Part shown: piece after piece, positions 34,545-46,496 of the stretch
Layout: every line of letters begins with the position of its first letter
Numbering within the stretch: the first letter of the stretch is position 1
From: Epiperipatus broadwayi
Lineage: Eukaryota > Onychophora > Udeonychophora > Euonychophora > Peripatidae
Direction of reading: 5' to 3'
Length of the DNA stretch: 64,000 nucleotides
NCBI GenBank assembly: GCA_028023455.1
Contig: JAQFVV010006221.1
Location: 62,001 to 126,000 of the forward strand
The notes under the pieces: generated by a model
Told to the model about the DNA's origin: nothing
The model's input: only the letters and a program-made list of their open reading frames with translations
Database searches by the model: none
Made by a program: the position numbers and the translations under genes

Positions 34545-34791
34545 TGATATTAATATTGTGATGAATTTTTTTATACATTACTAGTAATAATATTAAATTT
34601 ACAAATAAAATGTGTGCGTGTGTTTTTAGATTTGAAGTTTGGTATTACACGCACTGGGTCTTAACATTGGGAGGGGGAAGGATAGCTTTGATGACATGAA
34701 GTGGCATAATAAAAATTCACAAAAAGTGCTGTATTAAATCTTTGTTTTCAAACTTATTACATCTGGTAAACATTATATATATATATATATT

Positions 34792-37700
34792 GTAACGGGC
34801 ACATATGACATTACATTATTATTTTTATTATTAAACATGAAAAAAATAAAAGTTTGCAAATAAAACTTCTTTTTTTTTAAGAATTAAAAAAAAAATTGAA
34901 AATTAAAATTCTATACTGAACTCATATATATTTAAAATCGCACAGATGAGAAATTAAAAAAAAGAAACTTTATTAAAAAAAAGAAAAAGTATTTTAAAAC
35001 TAAATTGTCAGTAGAGATTTAAAGATAAAAATATATCTAAGTTTGTACAAAACAAATTAATTAATGTTATTGAAAAAATGGAAATGATTAATTTAATTAG
35101 TCCAAGTGAACTAGCCCTTGGGCATTTAAATGTATAAGCAATGGTCAGATAGGAAAACAATAGAAACTAATGGCCAATGAAAAAAATCCATCGGGAAATC
35201 GGACCTCAATGGAAGGATCATCATCATTGATGATGTAATGTCCATTGGATCCTAAAGTTACATATAAAAGAAAAGTTTGGAAATAAAATAGTTAGTGAAT
35301 AATTATTATTAAGAGAAGATGGAAATGTATTAAGTTGGAGAGTTGGAGGTGAAGGGATTGAAAGATGCACTTTCAATTCCTTCAGTTGTTATAAAAAAAA
35401 TGAAACATTGCTTTTCCTAAAAGAGGACCACAGGATCATTGGGGGATTTAACGATAAATAAATAAAATGGCCAACAGAATACCAATCTCTTTAGGACGAT
35501 GTGGGAATTCACATTCAAACAGCAAGCAACGGATAAAAAGGAACGTTTTAAAATCGTAAGAACTTTATGAACTCCAGGCTTTAAATATATTTCTAAAACT
35601 CCAGTATACTAAACAATAAGAACTTTAATTCTAAAACTTGTTCCGTATTTAAAATAATTGCAATAGAATCCTATCTGACCAACATAATTTATTAATAAGT
35701 AATTTTATTTAATGTATTTCTTTTGTAAAATCATTTCCATTTATTTATTTATTTATTTTGTTCTTTTAAGTTTTTATTATGATTTCTGTTTGTCATTAAA
35801 TTAAATTATGTAAATGTTAAACTTAAGTCGGGCGTGAATGGCTATATAAATTTGTAAAGTTTTATTAGAGGAAGGTAATCTTAGGTTATTCATTTCGTAG
35901 TTGAATTAGGTCAATGTATTGGATATATTGGTGTAATTTGTGGATGTAGTACAAGATTCACTATGGGCAGAATCGCTTTATACACCGCACACTTCCTTTT
36001 TGCCTACGGAATGCGATCGTAAGTCGGCAAAATGACCGCAGTCCTTTCCTATGGAGTTTTTTTTTATTGCTCTTCTCATCAGATAGATATAGTCTATTCC
36101 TATCTGACGAGAGGCAATTTCTTCTCTTAACCTTTTGTGCTGCCGTATTCGTGTTACATTGAATGCATCGATATATCAGATGGATTGACATTGGTTTAAC
36201 TGCGAAATTTTGGCCTAAGGTTAAATAAGGATAGAATATTTTCTTTTCAAATGCAATCTATGTAGTCTATTCATACTCAACACTCTAAATAAAAATGCAT
36301 TAAATTTAAGTTGGGTATAGACACTTGCATGGATTTGTTATCGGTTAATTGTGTTTTTGGTTTTCATATTTGATCAAAATATATAGACATTCGGTAAATA
36401 CTGATACCTTACGGTGAGTATCTAAGATGTATTTATTTCGGATGTCTTTTAAGTTATTGGTGTCTATGCGGCATCTTATGATGAATGCCATTGGGTTTCT
36501 TATAAATTTCCCTCTGCATTTCCATCAATGACTTTATATTTTGATTGTTTATGTTTATTTTGAAATGTTTTTGACCGTGTAATCTATGTAACCGATCTAT
36601 ACTCAACATTTATAAAACAAACTTTTATAAATCCATCTGTGCGAACTTATAAAAAATAAAAATGTAAAGTAAAATCTAAAATAAAAGTTAAAAATGTAAG
36701 TTATATTTTAAAATGCTAAAGTAAACATGATAAAATAATAATGTTAAATTTTATATATATGTGCATAAATAAATGTTTGTGTGTTAATTTCTGGCAGTGG
36801 CTTATTTTATTCCTTTTTTAATATTGAAATGTTTCTTAGACAAGAATTTATTATAAAATATAAATCTCTGCTGTTCCACTGACTAGTGACAATGGGCTAA
36901 CAACCGGAGTCAATCAATAATTTTTTTAACTTAACGTAATCTGCACTACAAGGGCATCATCTAGGCATTTGAACCTATAAAAATTTATATAGTAGGCAGA
37001 TACGTAAGTTAAAAAAAAAAATTTATTGATTGATTTCGGTCGTTAGTCCATTGTCACTAGCTCAGTGGAACAGCAGAGATTTATATTTTATAATAAATTC
37101 TTGTCTAAGATACATTTCAATATTAAAAAAGGAATAAAATAAGCCACTGCCAGAAATTAACACACAAACATTTATTTATGCACATATATATAAAATTTAA
37201 CATTATTATTTTATCATGTTTACTTTAGCATTTTAAAATTTAACTTACATTTTTAACTTTTATTTTAGATTTTAATTTACATTTTTATTTTTTATAAGTT
37301 CGCACAGATGGATTTATAAAAGTTTGTTTTATAAATGTTGAGTATAGATTGGTTACATAGATTACACAGTCAAAAACATTTCAAAATAAACATAAACGAT
37401 CAAAATATAAAGTCATTGATGGAAATGCAGAGGGAAATTTATAAGAAATCCAATGGCATTCATCATAAGATGCCGCATAGATACCAATAACTTAAAAGAC
37501 ATCCGAAATAAAAACATCTTAGATACTCACCGTAAGGTATCAGTATTTACCGAATGTCTATATATTTTGATCAAATATGAAAACCAAAAACCCAATTAAT
37601 CGATAACAAATCCATGCAAGTGTCTATACCCAACTTAAATTTAATGCATTTTTATTTAGAGTGTCAAGTATGAATAGACTACATAGATTGCATTTGAAAA

Positions 37701-39118
37701 GAAAATATTCTATTCTTATTTAACCTTAGGCCAAAATTTCGCAGTTAAACCAACGTCAATCCATCTGATATATTGATGCATTCAATGTAACATGAATACG
37801 GCAGCACAAAAGGTTAAGAAAAGAAATTGCCTCTCATCAGATAGGAATACACTACATCTATCTGACGAGAAGAGCAATAAAAAAAACTCCATAGGAAAGG
37901 ACTGCAGTCATTTTGCCAACTTACAATCACATTTCGTAGGCAAAAAGGAAGTGTGCGGCATATAAAGCGATGCCACCCATAGTGAATCTCATACTACATC
38001 TACTAATTACACCAATATATCCAATCCATTGACCTAATTCAACTACAAAATGAATAATCTAAGATTACCCTCCCCTAAAAAAACTTTACAAATCTATATA
38101 GCCATTCACGCCCGACTTAAGTTTAACATTTACATAATTTAATTTAACAACAAACAGAAATCATAATAAAAACTTAAAAGAACAAAATAAATAAATGGAA
38201 ATGATTTTACAAAAGAAATACTTTAAATAAAATTACTTATTAATAAATTACGTTGGTCAGATAGGATTCTATTGCAATTATTTTAAATACAGAACAAGTT
38301 TTAGAATTAAAGTCCTTATTGTTTAGTTTACTGGAGTTTTAGAAATATATTTAAAGCTTAGAGTTCATAAAGTTCTTACGATTTTAAAATTTTCCTTTTT
38401 ATCCATTGTTTGCCATTTGAACGTGAATTCCCATGCCATCCTAAAGAGATTGGTATTCTGTTGGCTGTTTTATTTATTCATCGTTAAATCCCCCGATAAT
38501 CCTGTGGTCCTCTTTTAGGAAAAGCGATGTTTCATTTTTTTTTATAACAACTGAAGGAACTGAAAGTGCATCTTTCAATCCCTTCACCTCCAACTCTCTG
38601 ACTTAATACATTTCCATCTTCTCTTAATAATAATATATTCACTAACTATTTTATTTCCAAACTTTTCTTTTATATGTAACTTTAGGATCCAATGGACATC
38701 ATGTCATCAATGATGATGATCCTTCCATTGAGGTCCGATTTCCCGATGGATTTTTTCCATTGGCCATTAGTTTCTATTGTTTTCCTATCTGACCGTTGCT
38801 TATACATTTAAATTCCCAAGGACTAGTTCACTTGGACTAATTAAATTAATCATTTCCATTTTTTCAATAACATTAATTAATTTGTTTTGTACAAACTTAG
38901 ATATATTTTTATCTTTAAATCTCGACTGACAATTTAGTTTTAAAATACTTTTTCTTTTTTTCAATTTTTCATCTGTGTGATTTTAAATTATGAGTTTAGT
39001 ATAGAATTTTAATTTTCAATTTTTTTTTTAATTCTTAAAAAAAAGTTTTATTTGCGAACTTTTATTTTTTTCATGTTTGATAATAAAAAAATAATGTAAC
39101 GTCATATGTGCCCGTTAC
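34792..39118. mobile_element. 4.3 kb palindromic foldback element
   Basis: Termini are GTAACGGGCACATATGAC at 34792 and its complement ending at 39118. Arms 34792-36944 and 36996-39118 (about 2.15 and 2.12 kb) are inverted copies along their whole length, with scattered substitutions and small indels (a few percent by eye). The spacer of about 51 bp (36945-36995) is unique. The element sits inside a TA run on both sides, so a target duplication cannot be read. No open frame longer than 76 codons occurs, so it encodes no transposase. Matched landmarks are GCAGAATCGCTTTATACACC with its complement near 37970, and ATCATCATTGATGATG with its complement near 38705. A diverged relative is at 50860-51520. 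Mutator-like or foldback mobilisation is possible; the superfamily is not known. Confidence 0.85.
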
Positions 39119-39954
39119 TATATATATATGGACAGTTAATGCAACTGGCCATTTTTTACTCCCTGAGACCTTGTGAGATTCTTTTTTTATAATTTTTTTA
39201 TTATTAATTTGGATTAAAAATTATAGAATTTCTGGTATATGATAGAACACAATATTTTTCAACTCATTTTCATGCTGTTGCTAATTTTAACAAGTTAAAG
39301 AATAAAACTCCTTATTATAATAAGACAATTACTACAACTAAATTAGTTGTATACAGATCTTTTATTTTTTCTTTACTTTGTCACCTTTCTCTCTAATTTT
39401 TTTTCTTTCTTTTGTTCTTGTATTTTATTTTTCTATTTTTTATGTCCTCTCTATTATTTTCTTAATATTTTCTTTCTCTATTTCTTTATTTTTTATATAA
39501 TTTTTTTTTCTCTTTTATATTTTACTCTTTTTGTATTTTCTCTTTTGTACACAAGTATTTGCAATTGTTCATCCCCAATTTACTCATGTTTACTAAATCC
39601 AGATCACTTATTAAACTATAACAACATTTTTTGTCTTCTTTTATTTTCTATTCACATTATGTATTTTCAGATATAAATATTGTTCCATGGGTATAAATTA
39701 TATTTAAACTTACACTCATTATTCTCTTATCACAGATTACAATTTTTCAGATAATCTTTTCATGATAATTCATATTAATCTGGCACAACAATCCATTTCA
39801 TCTTATTCAATTCTTTTACTATTAAATTTAAAGTTAATAATATATATTAATATAGGATGGTATAATTGTAAAAGACAGTATTTACTTGTGCTGCAAATTA
39901 TATTAATCATTCATAAATAATCAATAAATAATATAAACTATTACACAAAAACAA
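39119..39954. other. T-rich, strand-asymmetric intergenic DNA
   Basis: A pyrimidine-rich stretch at 39355-39545 gives a hydrophobic 109-codon frame that I attribute to composition, not coding. Nothing else. Confidence 0.45.
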
Positions 39955-40060
39955 GATTAAAACAGGGAAAACTCTCTATACGTATTGCCACTCAGTGCAA
40001 GCCAGAGTAATCAATGGATGCCAGACGGCTTGTGCACAAATCCCCATCTAGTGCCTACTC

Positions 40061-40119
40061 ATCCAATATCCTCAGACTAGTTTCTGCCTTGTGGCCTTCA
40101 TCAGTGAGGAGCCTTGGAT
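40061..40119 (-). ncRNA. Type I hammerhead ribozyme, family A
   Basis: Core CTGATGA, GAAAC and GTC intact. Stem I retains ATCCAA with TTGGAT, while stem II has GGC facing GGC because GCC has mutated, so stem II is weakened. Confidence 0.65.
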
Positions 40120-40463
40120 CTGAGAGCACTGCACCTAGATCTTAGGATCTAATGTAACCCTCCAGCAGCCACCTGTTATTGCTACTTAATTACAAAACGA
40201 TGAGTCTTAAATTGAAAACACCATAATATTTTCAATCCAAGCTCAGTAGCTTATATAGTCATATAGGTCTGAACTCAGTTCAGTGCCTATACATTTTGTC
40301 ATTTTTGATTCTTTAATAACCGTAGCCACCACTATTCTATTAGGCAGGATTGGTTTTAAGCCAATAAACATCACATGATCACCATTTCTTATGCTTGCTC
40401 ATAACTGTTATTAAAACAGGCAAAACTCTCTATATGTATTGCCACTCAGGGCAGTGCTCTCAG

Positions 40464-40522
40464 ATCCAAGGCTCCTCACTGACAAAGGCCACAAGCCAGA
40501 AACTAGTCTGGGGATATTGGAT
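40464..40522 (+). ncRNA. Decayed hammerhead, family A
   Basis: Stems and GAAAC-TA-GTC are kept but the core reads CTGACAA, losing the essential G of CUGANGA. Probably inactive. Confidence 0.65.
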
Positions 40523-40984
40523 AAGTAGGCACTAAATGGAGATTTTATACACAAGCATTTTGGCATCCATTGATTATTCAGGCTTGCACTGAGTGGCAAT
40601 ACATATAGAGAGTTTTGCCTGAGTTAATAACAGTTATGAGCAAGCATAAGAAATGGTGATCATGTGATATTTATTGGGTTAAAAAAATTATAAATCAGTG
40701 AGTTCCTGTAGTAAATACAATCCAAATATATTGTAAGAAATATATAACAATAATGCTTAAAATGTCAAATGGAAATAATTTTTTTTATGGATATTAAAGA
40801 AGGTTAACAAAATTATCAAATATTTTTTAATTAGAATATATCACTGAAAAAAATAATAAATAAATTTATTTTAACACTAAACACTTGATGATCATTGATT
40901 ACTGATTTTTTTTTTAAAAAACTATAAAAACAGAAATTTACATAATCATCAATAAAAGAAAATGTATACAACAACAATATTTAT

Positions 40985-41290
40985 ATGGAAATGTGTGGAG
41001 TTATCCATTTATAATTACTTAATTAGAAAGCACTTTACCTAGAACAACAGCTAATGAAAGCTAATATCCCCAGACTAAGAGTGAAAGTAAAATTGTCAGA
41101 CTAATGGCTGTTCTAAGTAAAGTGTTTTCTATTTAAATACTTTAAGCATCACATGATCACCATCTCTTATACTAGCACATTCATTGATTACTCTGGTTGG
41201 CACAGGGTGGCACTACTGTATGGACAGTTTGCCTTGTTTATATTTAAATACTTATAAATGGATAACTCCACACATTTCCATCTAAATATA
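40985..41290. mobile_element. Small palindrome interrupted by a family A insertion
   Basis: Arms share GGAAATGTGTGGAGTTATCC, AAGCACTTTACCTAGAACA and their complements. The centre lies near 41075. The right arm is interrupted at 41143-41241 by a family A fragment with its own target duplication, so the palindrome is older. The centre has AATATCCCCAGACTA, which matches the family A stem I/III region in reverse and may be a ribozyme relic. Confidence 0.6.
41143..41241. mobile_element. Minimal family A insertion with 12 bp TSD
   Basis: ATTTAAATACTT flanks it at 41131-41142 and 41242-41253. It is 35 bp in minus orientation (AAGCATCACATGATCACC...) joined to about 60 bp in plus orientation (ATTGATTACTCTGG...TTGCCTTGTTT). 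The ribozyme is absent. It shows that both outer ends can integrate together with almost no body between. Confidence 0.8.
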
Positions 41291-41868
41291 CATTAAATAT
41301 ATATTACAACAATATTTATAATATATAGCTATTTGCTATGGTTTATATTATTTGTTTGTCAAATTAAGTATAAACTTCATTGGATAGTATCTACATAGTG
41401 TATTCATGGAAAGCTTGAGGAAATTAAACTTTAAATTAAAATATAATTAAACAAATAAAACAAATCTGTATAATAAAAATTTTAAAATAATGATTATTAG
41501 CATGAGACTTTGCTGATAAGTTATAATAGAACCCTATAACACGATATATTAAATCACATTGTTGTTATAATTATTTTCAAATAAATAAGCTTGGTGTTTT
41601 TATTAGTCAATATTGAACATCATTTAGAAATTTTTTGGAACCTTTACTTTTTAATATCTTTAAAGCATTGCATAGTTTATTTTAAAAATGTAAAATTCCA
41701 CATCTAACAAATTACTTAGTACCTAAGTTGTAATCAATGTGTCAGTATTATGTAAATTATATATTGTGGATACACCGATTACGTTAATGACATTGGAATT
41801 TTCTAAATGTATTTCTTGGTAAGTCGTTTTCTTCTCTGTGTGACCTAGATTACATGCTAATATTAATA
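41291..41868. other. AT-rich intergenic DNA, nothing recognised
   Basis: No feature supported. Confidence 0.4.
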
Positions 41869-41950
41869 TTTTTATTAGTCATTCATTAGACTAGAGATTA
41901 TACAATAATGAATATTTCTGTAGTGTAATTTTTATTACACCACACTCGTG
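41869..41950 (+). repeat. Short interspersed repeat, copy 1
   Basis: AGTCATTCATTAGACTAGAG and GTAGTGTAATTTTTATTACACCAC, quoted as two short pieces, recur at 53025-53110 in the same orientation. The end forms a small hairpin. Confidence 0.6.
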
Positions 41951-42041
41951 CAAAGTGGGGATTGTTTTTTATTCACTTTTAACACCTTGTGGAAGAATGT
42001 AATTATAAACATATAACCAAAGACATGTGAAAAAGATCTAT

Positions 42042-42102
42042 GATTCAAAAGATACACATTTTGTGCTAGACCAGCATTCATCAGTAGACCCAGACCACAA
42101 TC
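42042..42102 (-). ncRNA. Hammerhead-like motif, family F
   Basis: Minus strand: core CTGATGA, stem II TGCT/AGCA with loop GGTCT, then AAAAT in place of GAAAT and a GTA triplet. Stem I pairs only partly (GATT with AATC). Relative of 9172-9230; probably inactive. Confidence 0.45.
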
Positions 42103-42256
42103 TCTTTCACATTTATTTATCATTGTTTAGTATGATAAATGTCAAATGTGCTGCCCTCATAACTTTGACACAAATCACTTAATGAAAGTATTAAAATTTT
42201 CTTATCATCCATGTACACTTTAATGCAATTTTTTTATATAATTCCTTCTTTATTTT

Positions 42257-42305
42257 GTTTACAGTTTTGACTGTCCTGCAGTCTTCATCAGAGCTACAAC
42301 ATTTA
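42257..42305 (-). ncRNA. Hammerhead-like motif, family D
   Basis: Minus strand: CTGATGA, perfect five-pair stem II GACTG/CAGTC with loop CAGGA, then AAAAC (G of GAAA lost) and TGTA. Stem I is weak. The LTR element begins 27 bases to the right. Confidence 0.45.
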
Positions 42306-43225
42306 AACATATAACCATTATATATATATATTGAAACAGATATGCTGTTCCTCATATAAATATTCAATAAACCCCCCCCCATTTAAAAATGTCTAGCGTG
42401 ATTCAGTCTAATTGGGAATGAAATAAAAGCTGTGATTTGTTTTAAAAAAATCATATTTTTAATTTTGTGATTGATGGAATTGAATAAAATGTTAAGTCAT
42501 CTTATTTTTTTTTATCTGTCTCAATAAAAAGAAAAGAAATTAATTATCCAATCATTAAAAAGAAAGAAAAAAGATACTTGAGTTAAACTGAGGCAGTATT
42601 CAAATCAGGCACGTCGTCGGAAGAAAAGAACTTTTTTTTTTCTCTCGTCTTACACAGAGAAGCAGAACATATTAAATTTTTTTTTTAAAAAAAAAGTGTA
42701 TTACTTAATTCTTTTGATACATTAAAATAAAGCTTTAAAAAAACGTGAAAATGGAAAAAGACAGCTTTACTAGAGGAATTATAATAACAATGGGGTAATT
42801 TAGCGGCTTCACTCTCTCCACGCTATGCCATGACTTTCCATAGATGAAATAACCTGCCTTCTTTAGAGTAAACTAGACTGCAAAACTGGAAGGTAATTAT
42901 GTTATAGAAATGTTTAGACATTTTTTACCATAAATTATAAATTGACATCATGAAATATCTACATAAAAATTATTTTTATAAAATATTAAAACATATTTAT
43001 CATAGGTTATGAAGTGAATTTATGAAACGGTTGCATACGTTTCGTTTAATAAAATATTAAGACATCTTTATCATATGTTATAAAGTGAAATTATGAAATA
43101 ATTACGTAGAATTTATTTTGTAAAATATTAGAACATGTTTATCATACGTTATAAAATGAAATTATGAAATAGTTATACGTAAATTTATTTATAAAAATAT
43201 TTGAATGTATTTACTATATGGATTA

Positions 43226-43830
43226 GAAATGCTCCACAAGCCAATCAGAATTCATGTGTATGAATATACCCTTATAATTGACTAAATTAGGAATTCTTTA
43301 ATTACTAAATTATAAACGCTCTACAAGCCAAACAGAGTTTATGTGTATAAATATACTCTTATATTTGACTAAATTAGAAATGCTTTAATTACTAAATGAT
43401 AAATGCTCCATAAGCCAAACAGAGTTTATGTATATGAATATAATTTCATATTTGACTAAATTATAAATGCTCCACAAGCCAAACAGAGTTTATGTGTATG
43501 AAGATACTTTTATATTTGACTAGATTAGAAGTGCTTCAATTACTAAATGATAAATGCTCCACAAGCCTATCAGAGTTTATGTGTATGAATATACCTCTAT
43601 ATTTGACTAAATTAGAAATGCTTTAATTACTAAATGATAAATGCTCCACAAGCCAAACAGAATTTATGTATATGAATATACTTTTATATTTGACTAAATT
43701 ATAAATGCTGCAATTACTAAATGATAAATGCTCCACTAGCCAAATAGAGTTTACGTGTATGAATATACTCTTATATTTGACTAAATTATAAATGCTGCAA
43801 TTACTAAATGATAAATGCTCCACAAATCAA
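43226..43830 (+). repeat. 87 bp tandem array in the 5' LTR
   Basis: Seven units with landmarks GCTCCACAAGCCAAACAG and ATTTGACTAAATTA. One unit is shortened. The 3' LTR has nine. Confidence 0.85.
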
Positions 43831-43910
43831 GAATTGCTAAGTTTAAATGTTTACCAATCAATAATGATTCATAAAATAATGAAATGCTGTATAAACCATA
43901 AATGCTTGAC

Positions 43911-44235
43911 TGTTTCCAAGCTTCTTCTCATAAATGAATTCAAAATGAACTATTGTTAAATTAGAATGTTTCCAAACTTCTTCTCATAAATGAATTCAAA
44001 ATGAACTATTGTTGAAATAGAATATTTCCAGGCTTCTTCTCATAAATGAATTCAAAATGAACTATTGTTGAATTAGAATATTTCCAGGCTTCTTCTCATA
44101 AATGAATTCAAAATGAACTATTGTTGAATTAGAATATTTCCAAGCTTCTTCTCATAAAGGGATTCAAAATTGAACTATTGTTGAATTAGACTGTTTCCAA
44201 ACGTCTTCTCATAAATGAACTTGTAAATGAACTAT
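43911..44235 (+). repeat. 56 bp tandem array in the 5' LTR
   Basis: Units with TTTCCAGGCTTCTTCTCATA and AATGAACTATTGTTGAATTA. The same array is at 48837-49155. Confidence 0.85.
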
Positions 44236-44715
44236 TGATAAAAAAAAGAACTGCTTCTAACTCTTTCATAAGTAAAAATGAAGATGAGTTATCATGTGAA
44301 TAGAAATGAACTTTGTTAGAAATTGCAAATTAATTGTTATTTAATAAATTTTTTTTGTTGTTACTAAAAATTAAATTGGTTATCCAGTTGTCCAATTATG
44401 TTTTGTTTTATTGCATCACTCATCAGTTATAGCACTTGTTCATGAGAATCTCATGCCTTCTGAGCTACGTCTGGCATAACTAGATCTAGGCAAGTCAGGT
44501 TATAGTGAGATGGAACTCTAATGGCGCTCTTTGGGAAACCAAACATAGAAATATTTAGATGTTTCCAGTCTCTATCGTACTACATCCTCTGATGAGCAGG
44601 AAATATTGTTGTAGGAGGCATCAACATCTGCATTAGGAATGTCAATTGATAGCTCCTTCCTACAGCATGCTCATCAGAAAATTGTTACAGCTGATGTAAT
44701 AAAATGGTTGTATGC

Positions 44716-44885
44716 GGGTCCGGTTACATTTGGCATCCAACTGTGAGGCTTTACCTGGCTAACCTACCTATAGGCTCCGGTTACATTTGGTGCCCTACTG
44801 TGAGGCCTTATCTGGCTAGCATACTCATAGGCCGGTTAATTTGCCACCCTACTGTGAGGTCCGATCTAGCTAGCCTACTCATAGG
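44716..44885 (+). repeat. Primer-binding site and its leader repeats
   Basis: TGGCATCCAACTGTGAGG at 44731-44748 begins two bases after the LTR end, the usual position of a tRNA primer-binding site (TGG pairs with the tRNA CCA end). The block GGTTACATTTGG...CTGTGAGGC...CTGGCTA is repeated three times (about 44721, 44770, 44832), so copies two and three repeat an LTR-end plus PBS-like junction. I cannot assign the primer tRNA. Confidence 0.6.
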
Positions 44886-45095
44886 CATAAGCAGATCACG
44901 ATTCCGTGATATGAACAGTGCATATGATGTAGTGATGTAATTTGTTCAGGAAGGATGGAAAAATAAAAGTTTAAAAGAAAAACACAACACAAAAAAGAAT
45001 GGCATAAAGAATGAAACAGGCATTTCAAAGAAGATGGGGTAGGGTCATGGTGTGGATGGAGAGAGAAGCTTACTGATTTAGAAAACAAAGGAAAA

Positions 45096-46496
45096 ATGGT
45101 AAACATGGAGGCTCAGAAAACAGAAAAGATAGCTATGATAGCTCAGATAATAGAAATTATAAAAGCAGACCAAAAGAAAAGAGACAAACAGAGAGAAGAA
45201 GATAACCAAAAAAAAGACAAACAAAGAGAAGAAGATATCAAACAGAAAGAAGAAGATAACCAAAAAAGAGACAAACAAAGAGAAGAAGATATCAAACAGA
45301 GAGAAGAAGATAACCAAAAAATGGATAAACAGAGAGAAGAAGATAACCAAAAAAGGGATAAACAGAGAGAAGAAGATAACAAGCAAGCAATAGAAGTAAA
45401 CCAAAGAATAGAAAAACAAATTATAGAAGCAGTGGAAAATCAAAATGAAAAGTTCAACCAGTTGATAAAGGAAATAATTCAGTCTAAAAAATTGGATGAG
45501 GAGGAAACTTTGGAATTTCCAACCAAAGATATTTTAAAGGAATCACAAATTGAATATCCTATTACTGATGAAGCAAAATTTGAGATTGTTAAAAAGGAAG
45601 AAATTGAAATTACAAAGGGTGATCTTGAAATTGTCAGTCTACCTTCAGGAAAACTTCTGATTGTGGAATATACCTCTAAAATTGAAAAGAAAGAAGCAGT
45701 ATATACAGAAGCTGAGACTGAAATATCAAACACAGCAAAAGAGTTTCAAATGGATGAAAATAAATCTAATAAAGCAAAATTAAAATCTTCTGATCTTCAA
45801 GAAGATGAAAAACATGAAAATGAACATAATCAAAAACTTAATTCTCATATAACTAAGGAACTGTCCAATATAGAAGAAAATGTTTCAGAAAAATTGTCTG
45901 ATATATGCTATGAAATAGTAACAGAGATAGAGAAAGAAACCATAAATTGGAAAGAAAAGTGTGTTAGTCCTCAGCCATATATAAAAATTATAAACAAAAG
46001 CTTAATAAACTCAAATCAAAAATTGAGTACAGAAAAAAAATATATAAAGACAGTTATTAAAAATATAGTTGCTTACGCAGGAAAAGACACCAAAAAGGAA
46101 TCTGAAAACTCGGGATTTATCAGTGTGAAAAAAATTAAGCAACAAGAAACCTTTACAAATACCAAAAAAATAATTACTATGGCAGAAGAACCATTTAAAA
46201 AGAAACTTTTATGTAAAAATGAAGTACCACCATGGAAGAGGAACAGGAGAAAATCCACAGATGGTGTTCATGGTCCATATCGGACGCGTATAATTAGAAG
46301 ATCAAACAGTAACAAGGATCTCCAAAGAAAATACAGAAGTGAAGAAGCAAGACACCACAGTAATGTGAAACATGATAAATTTTCAACAAAAAGACGATCC
46401 AGAAGTATGTCACCTCATAATACAAAAGAGGACTATAGGAGAACTGATCATGATCCTCAGTCTCCCAAACCAGGTTGCAGTTATAATTCGGAATAA
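45096..46496 (+). CDS. Gag-position ORF, coiled-coil and basic RS-rich protein
   Basis: 466 codons, uninterrupted, from an ATG with AAAAATGG context to a TAA. Residues about 25-98 are charged 11-residue-type repeats (KQREEDNQKRD and variants) predicted to form a long coiled coil. Residues about 100-345 are Lys/Glu-rich with one less polar patch (LPSGKLLIVEY near 180). The last 90 residues are strongly basic with RS dipeptides (NRRKSTDG, KRRSRSMSP), a plausible nucleic-acid-binding tail, ending KPGCSYNSE. No CCHC zinc knuckle and no capsid motif I recognise. From its place between PBS and PPT it occupies the gag position, but that function is inferred. Retention of the frame in a non-autonomous element suggests selection. 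The minus frames at 45078-45443 and nearby are shadows. Confidence 0.75.
   Translation: MVNMEAQKTEKIAMIAQIIEIIKADQKKRDKQREEDNQKKDKQREEDIKQKEEDNQKRDKQREEDIKQREEDNQKMDKQREEDNQKRDKQREEDNKQAIEVNQRIEKQIIEAVENQNEKFNQLIKEIIQSKKLDEEETLEFPTKDILKESQIEYPITDEAKFEIVKKEEIEITKGDLEIVSLPSGKLLIVEYTSKIEKKEAVYTEAETEISNTAKEFQMDENKSNKAKLKSSDLQEDEKHENEHNQKLNSHITKELSNIEENVSEKLSDICYEIVTEIEKETINWKEKCVSPQPYIKIINKSLINSNQKLSTEKKYIKTVIKNIVAYAGKDTKKESENSGFISVKKIKQQETFTNTKKIITMAEEPFKKKLLCKNEVPPWKRNRRKSTDGVHGPYRTRIIRRSNSNKDLQRKYRSEEARHHSNVKHDKFSTKRRSRSMSPHNTKEDYRRTDHDPQSPKPGCSYNSE

Larger units (their letters stand above)
39955..40680. mobile_element. Family A hammerhead element, inverted
   Basis: A complete minus-strand unit (39961-40414, period 454) is followed by a short minus piece and then, from about 40450, a plus-strand piece ending ATGTGATATTTATTGGGTT near 40680. 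It has two ribozymes in opposite orientation. Outer ends are again 3' ends. The target duplication is unclear. A 62-codon minus frame inside is not coding. Confidence 0.75.
42332..44728 (+). repeat. 5' LTR
   Basis: 2397 bp, TG...CA. Contains a C8-9 run near 42370, seven copies of an 87 bp tandem unit (43226-43830) and about five copies of a 56 bp unit (43911-44235). The promoter is not obvious. Minus frames over the arrays are artefacts. Confidence 0.85.

Noticed and set aside
37025-37085. Near-centre motif of the giant palindrome (CGAAATC with CTGAGCTAG on the minus strand) as a hammerhead
   Set aside because: The core does not fit CUGANGA, and the pairing seen is explained by the palindrome itself.
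39347-39676. Hydrophobic 109-codon frame resembling a membrane protein (similar case at 52507-52965)
   Set aside because: Both lie in T-rich, G-poor tracts where Phe/Leu/Ile/Tyr-only proteins are expected by composition.
43226-44235. Regular repeats that could suggest a CRISPR array
   Set aside because: Units are 87 and 56 bp without unique spacers, lie inside LTRs, and the genome is eukaryotic.
44588-44612. CTGATGAGCAGGAAA in the LTR looks like a hammerhead core
   Set aside because: There is no room for stem II between CTGATGA and GAAA, and no stem I partner.
45078-45443. Minus-strand frames over the coiled-coil ORF
   Set aside because: Shadow frames of the repeated Lys/Glu codons of 45096-46496.
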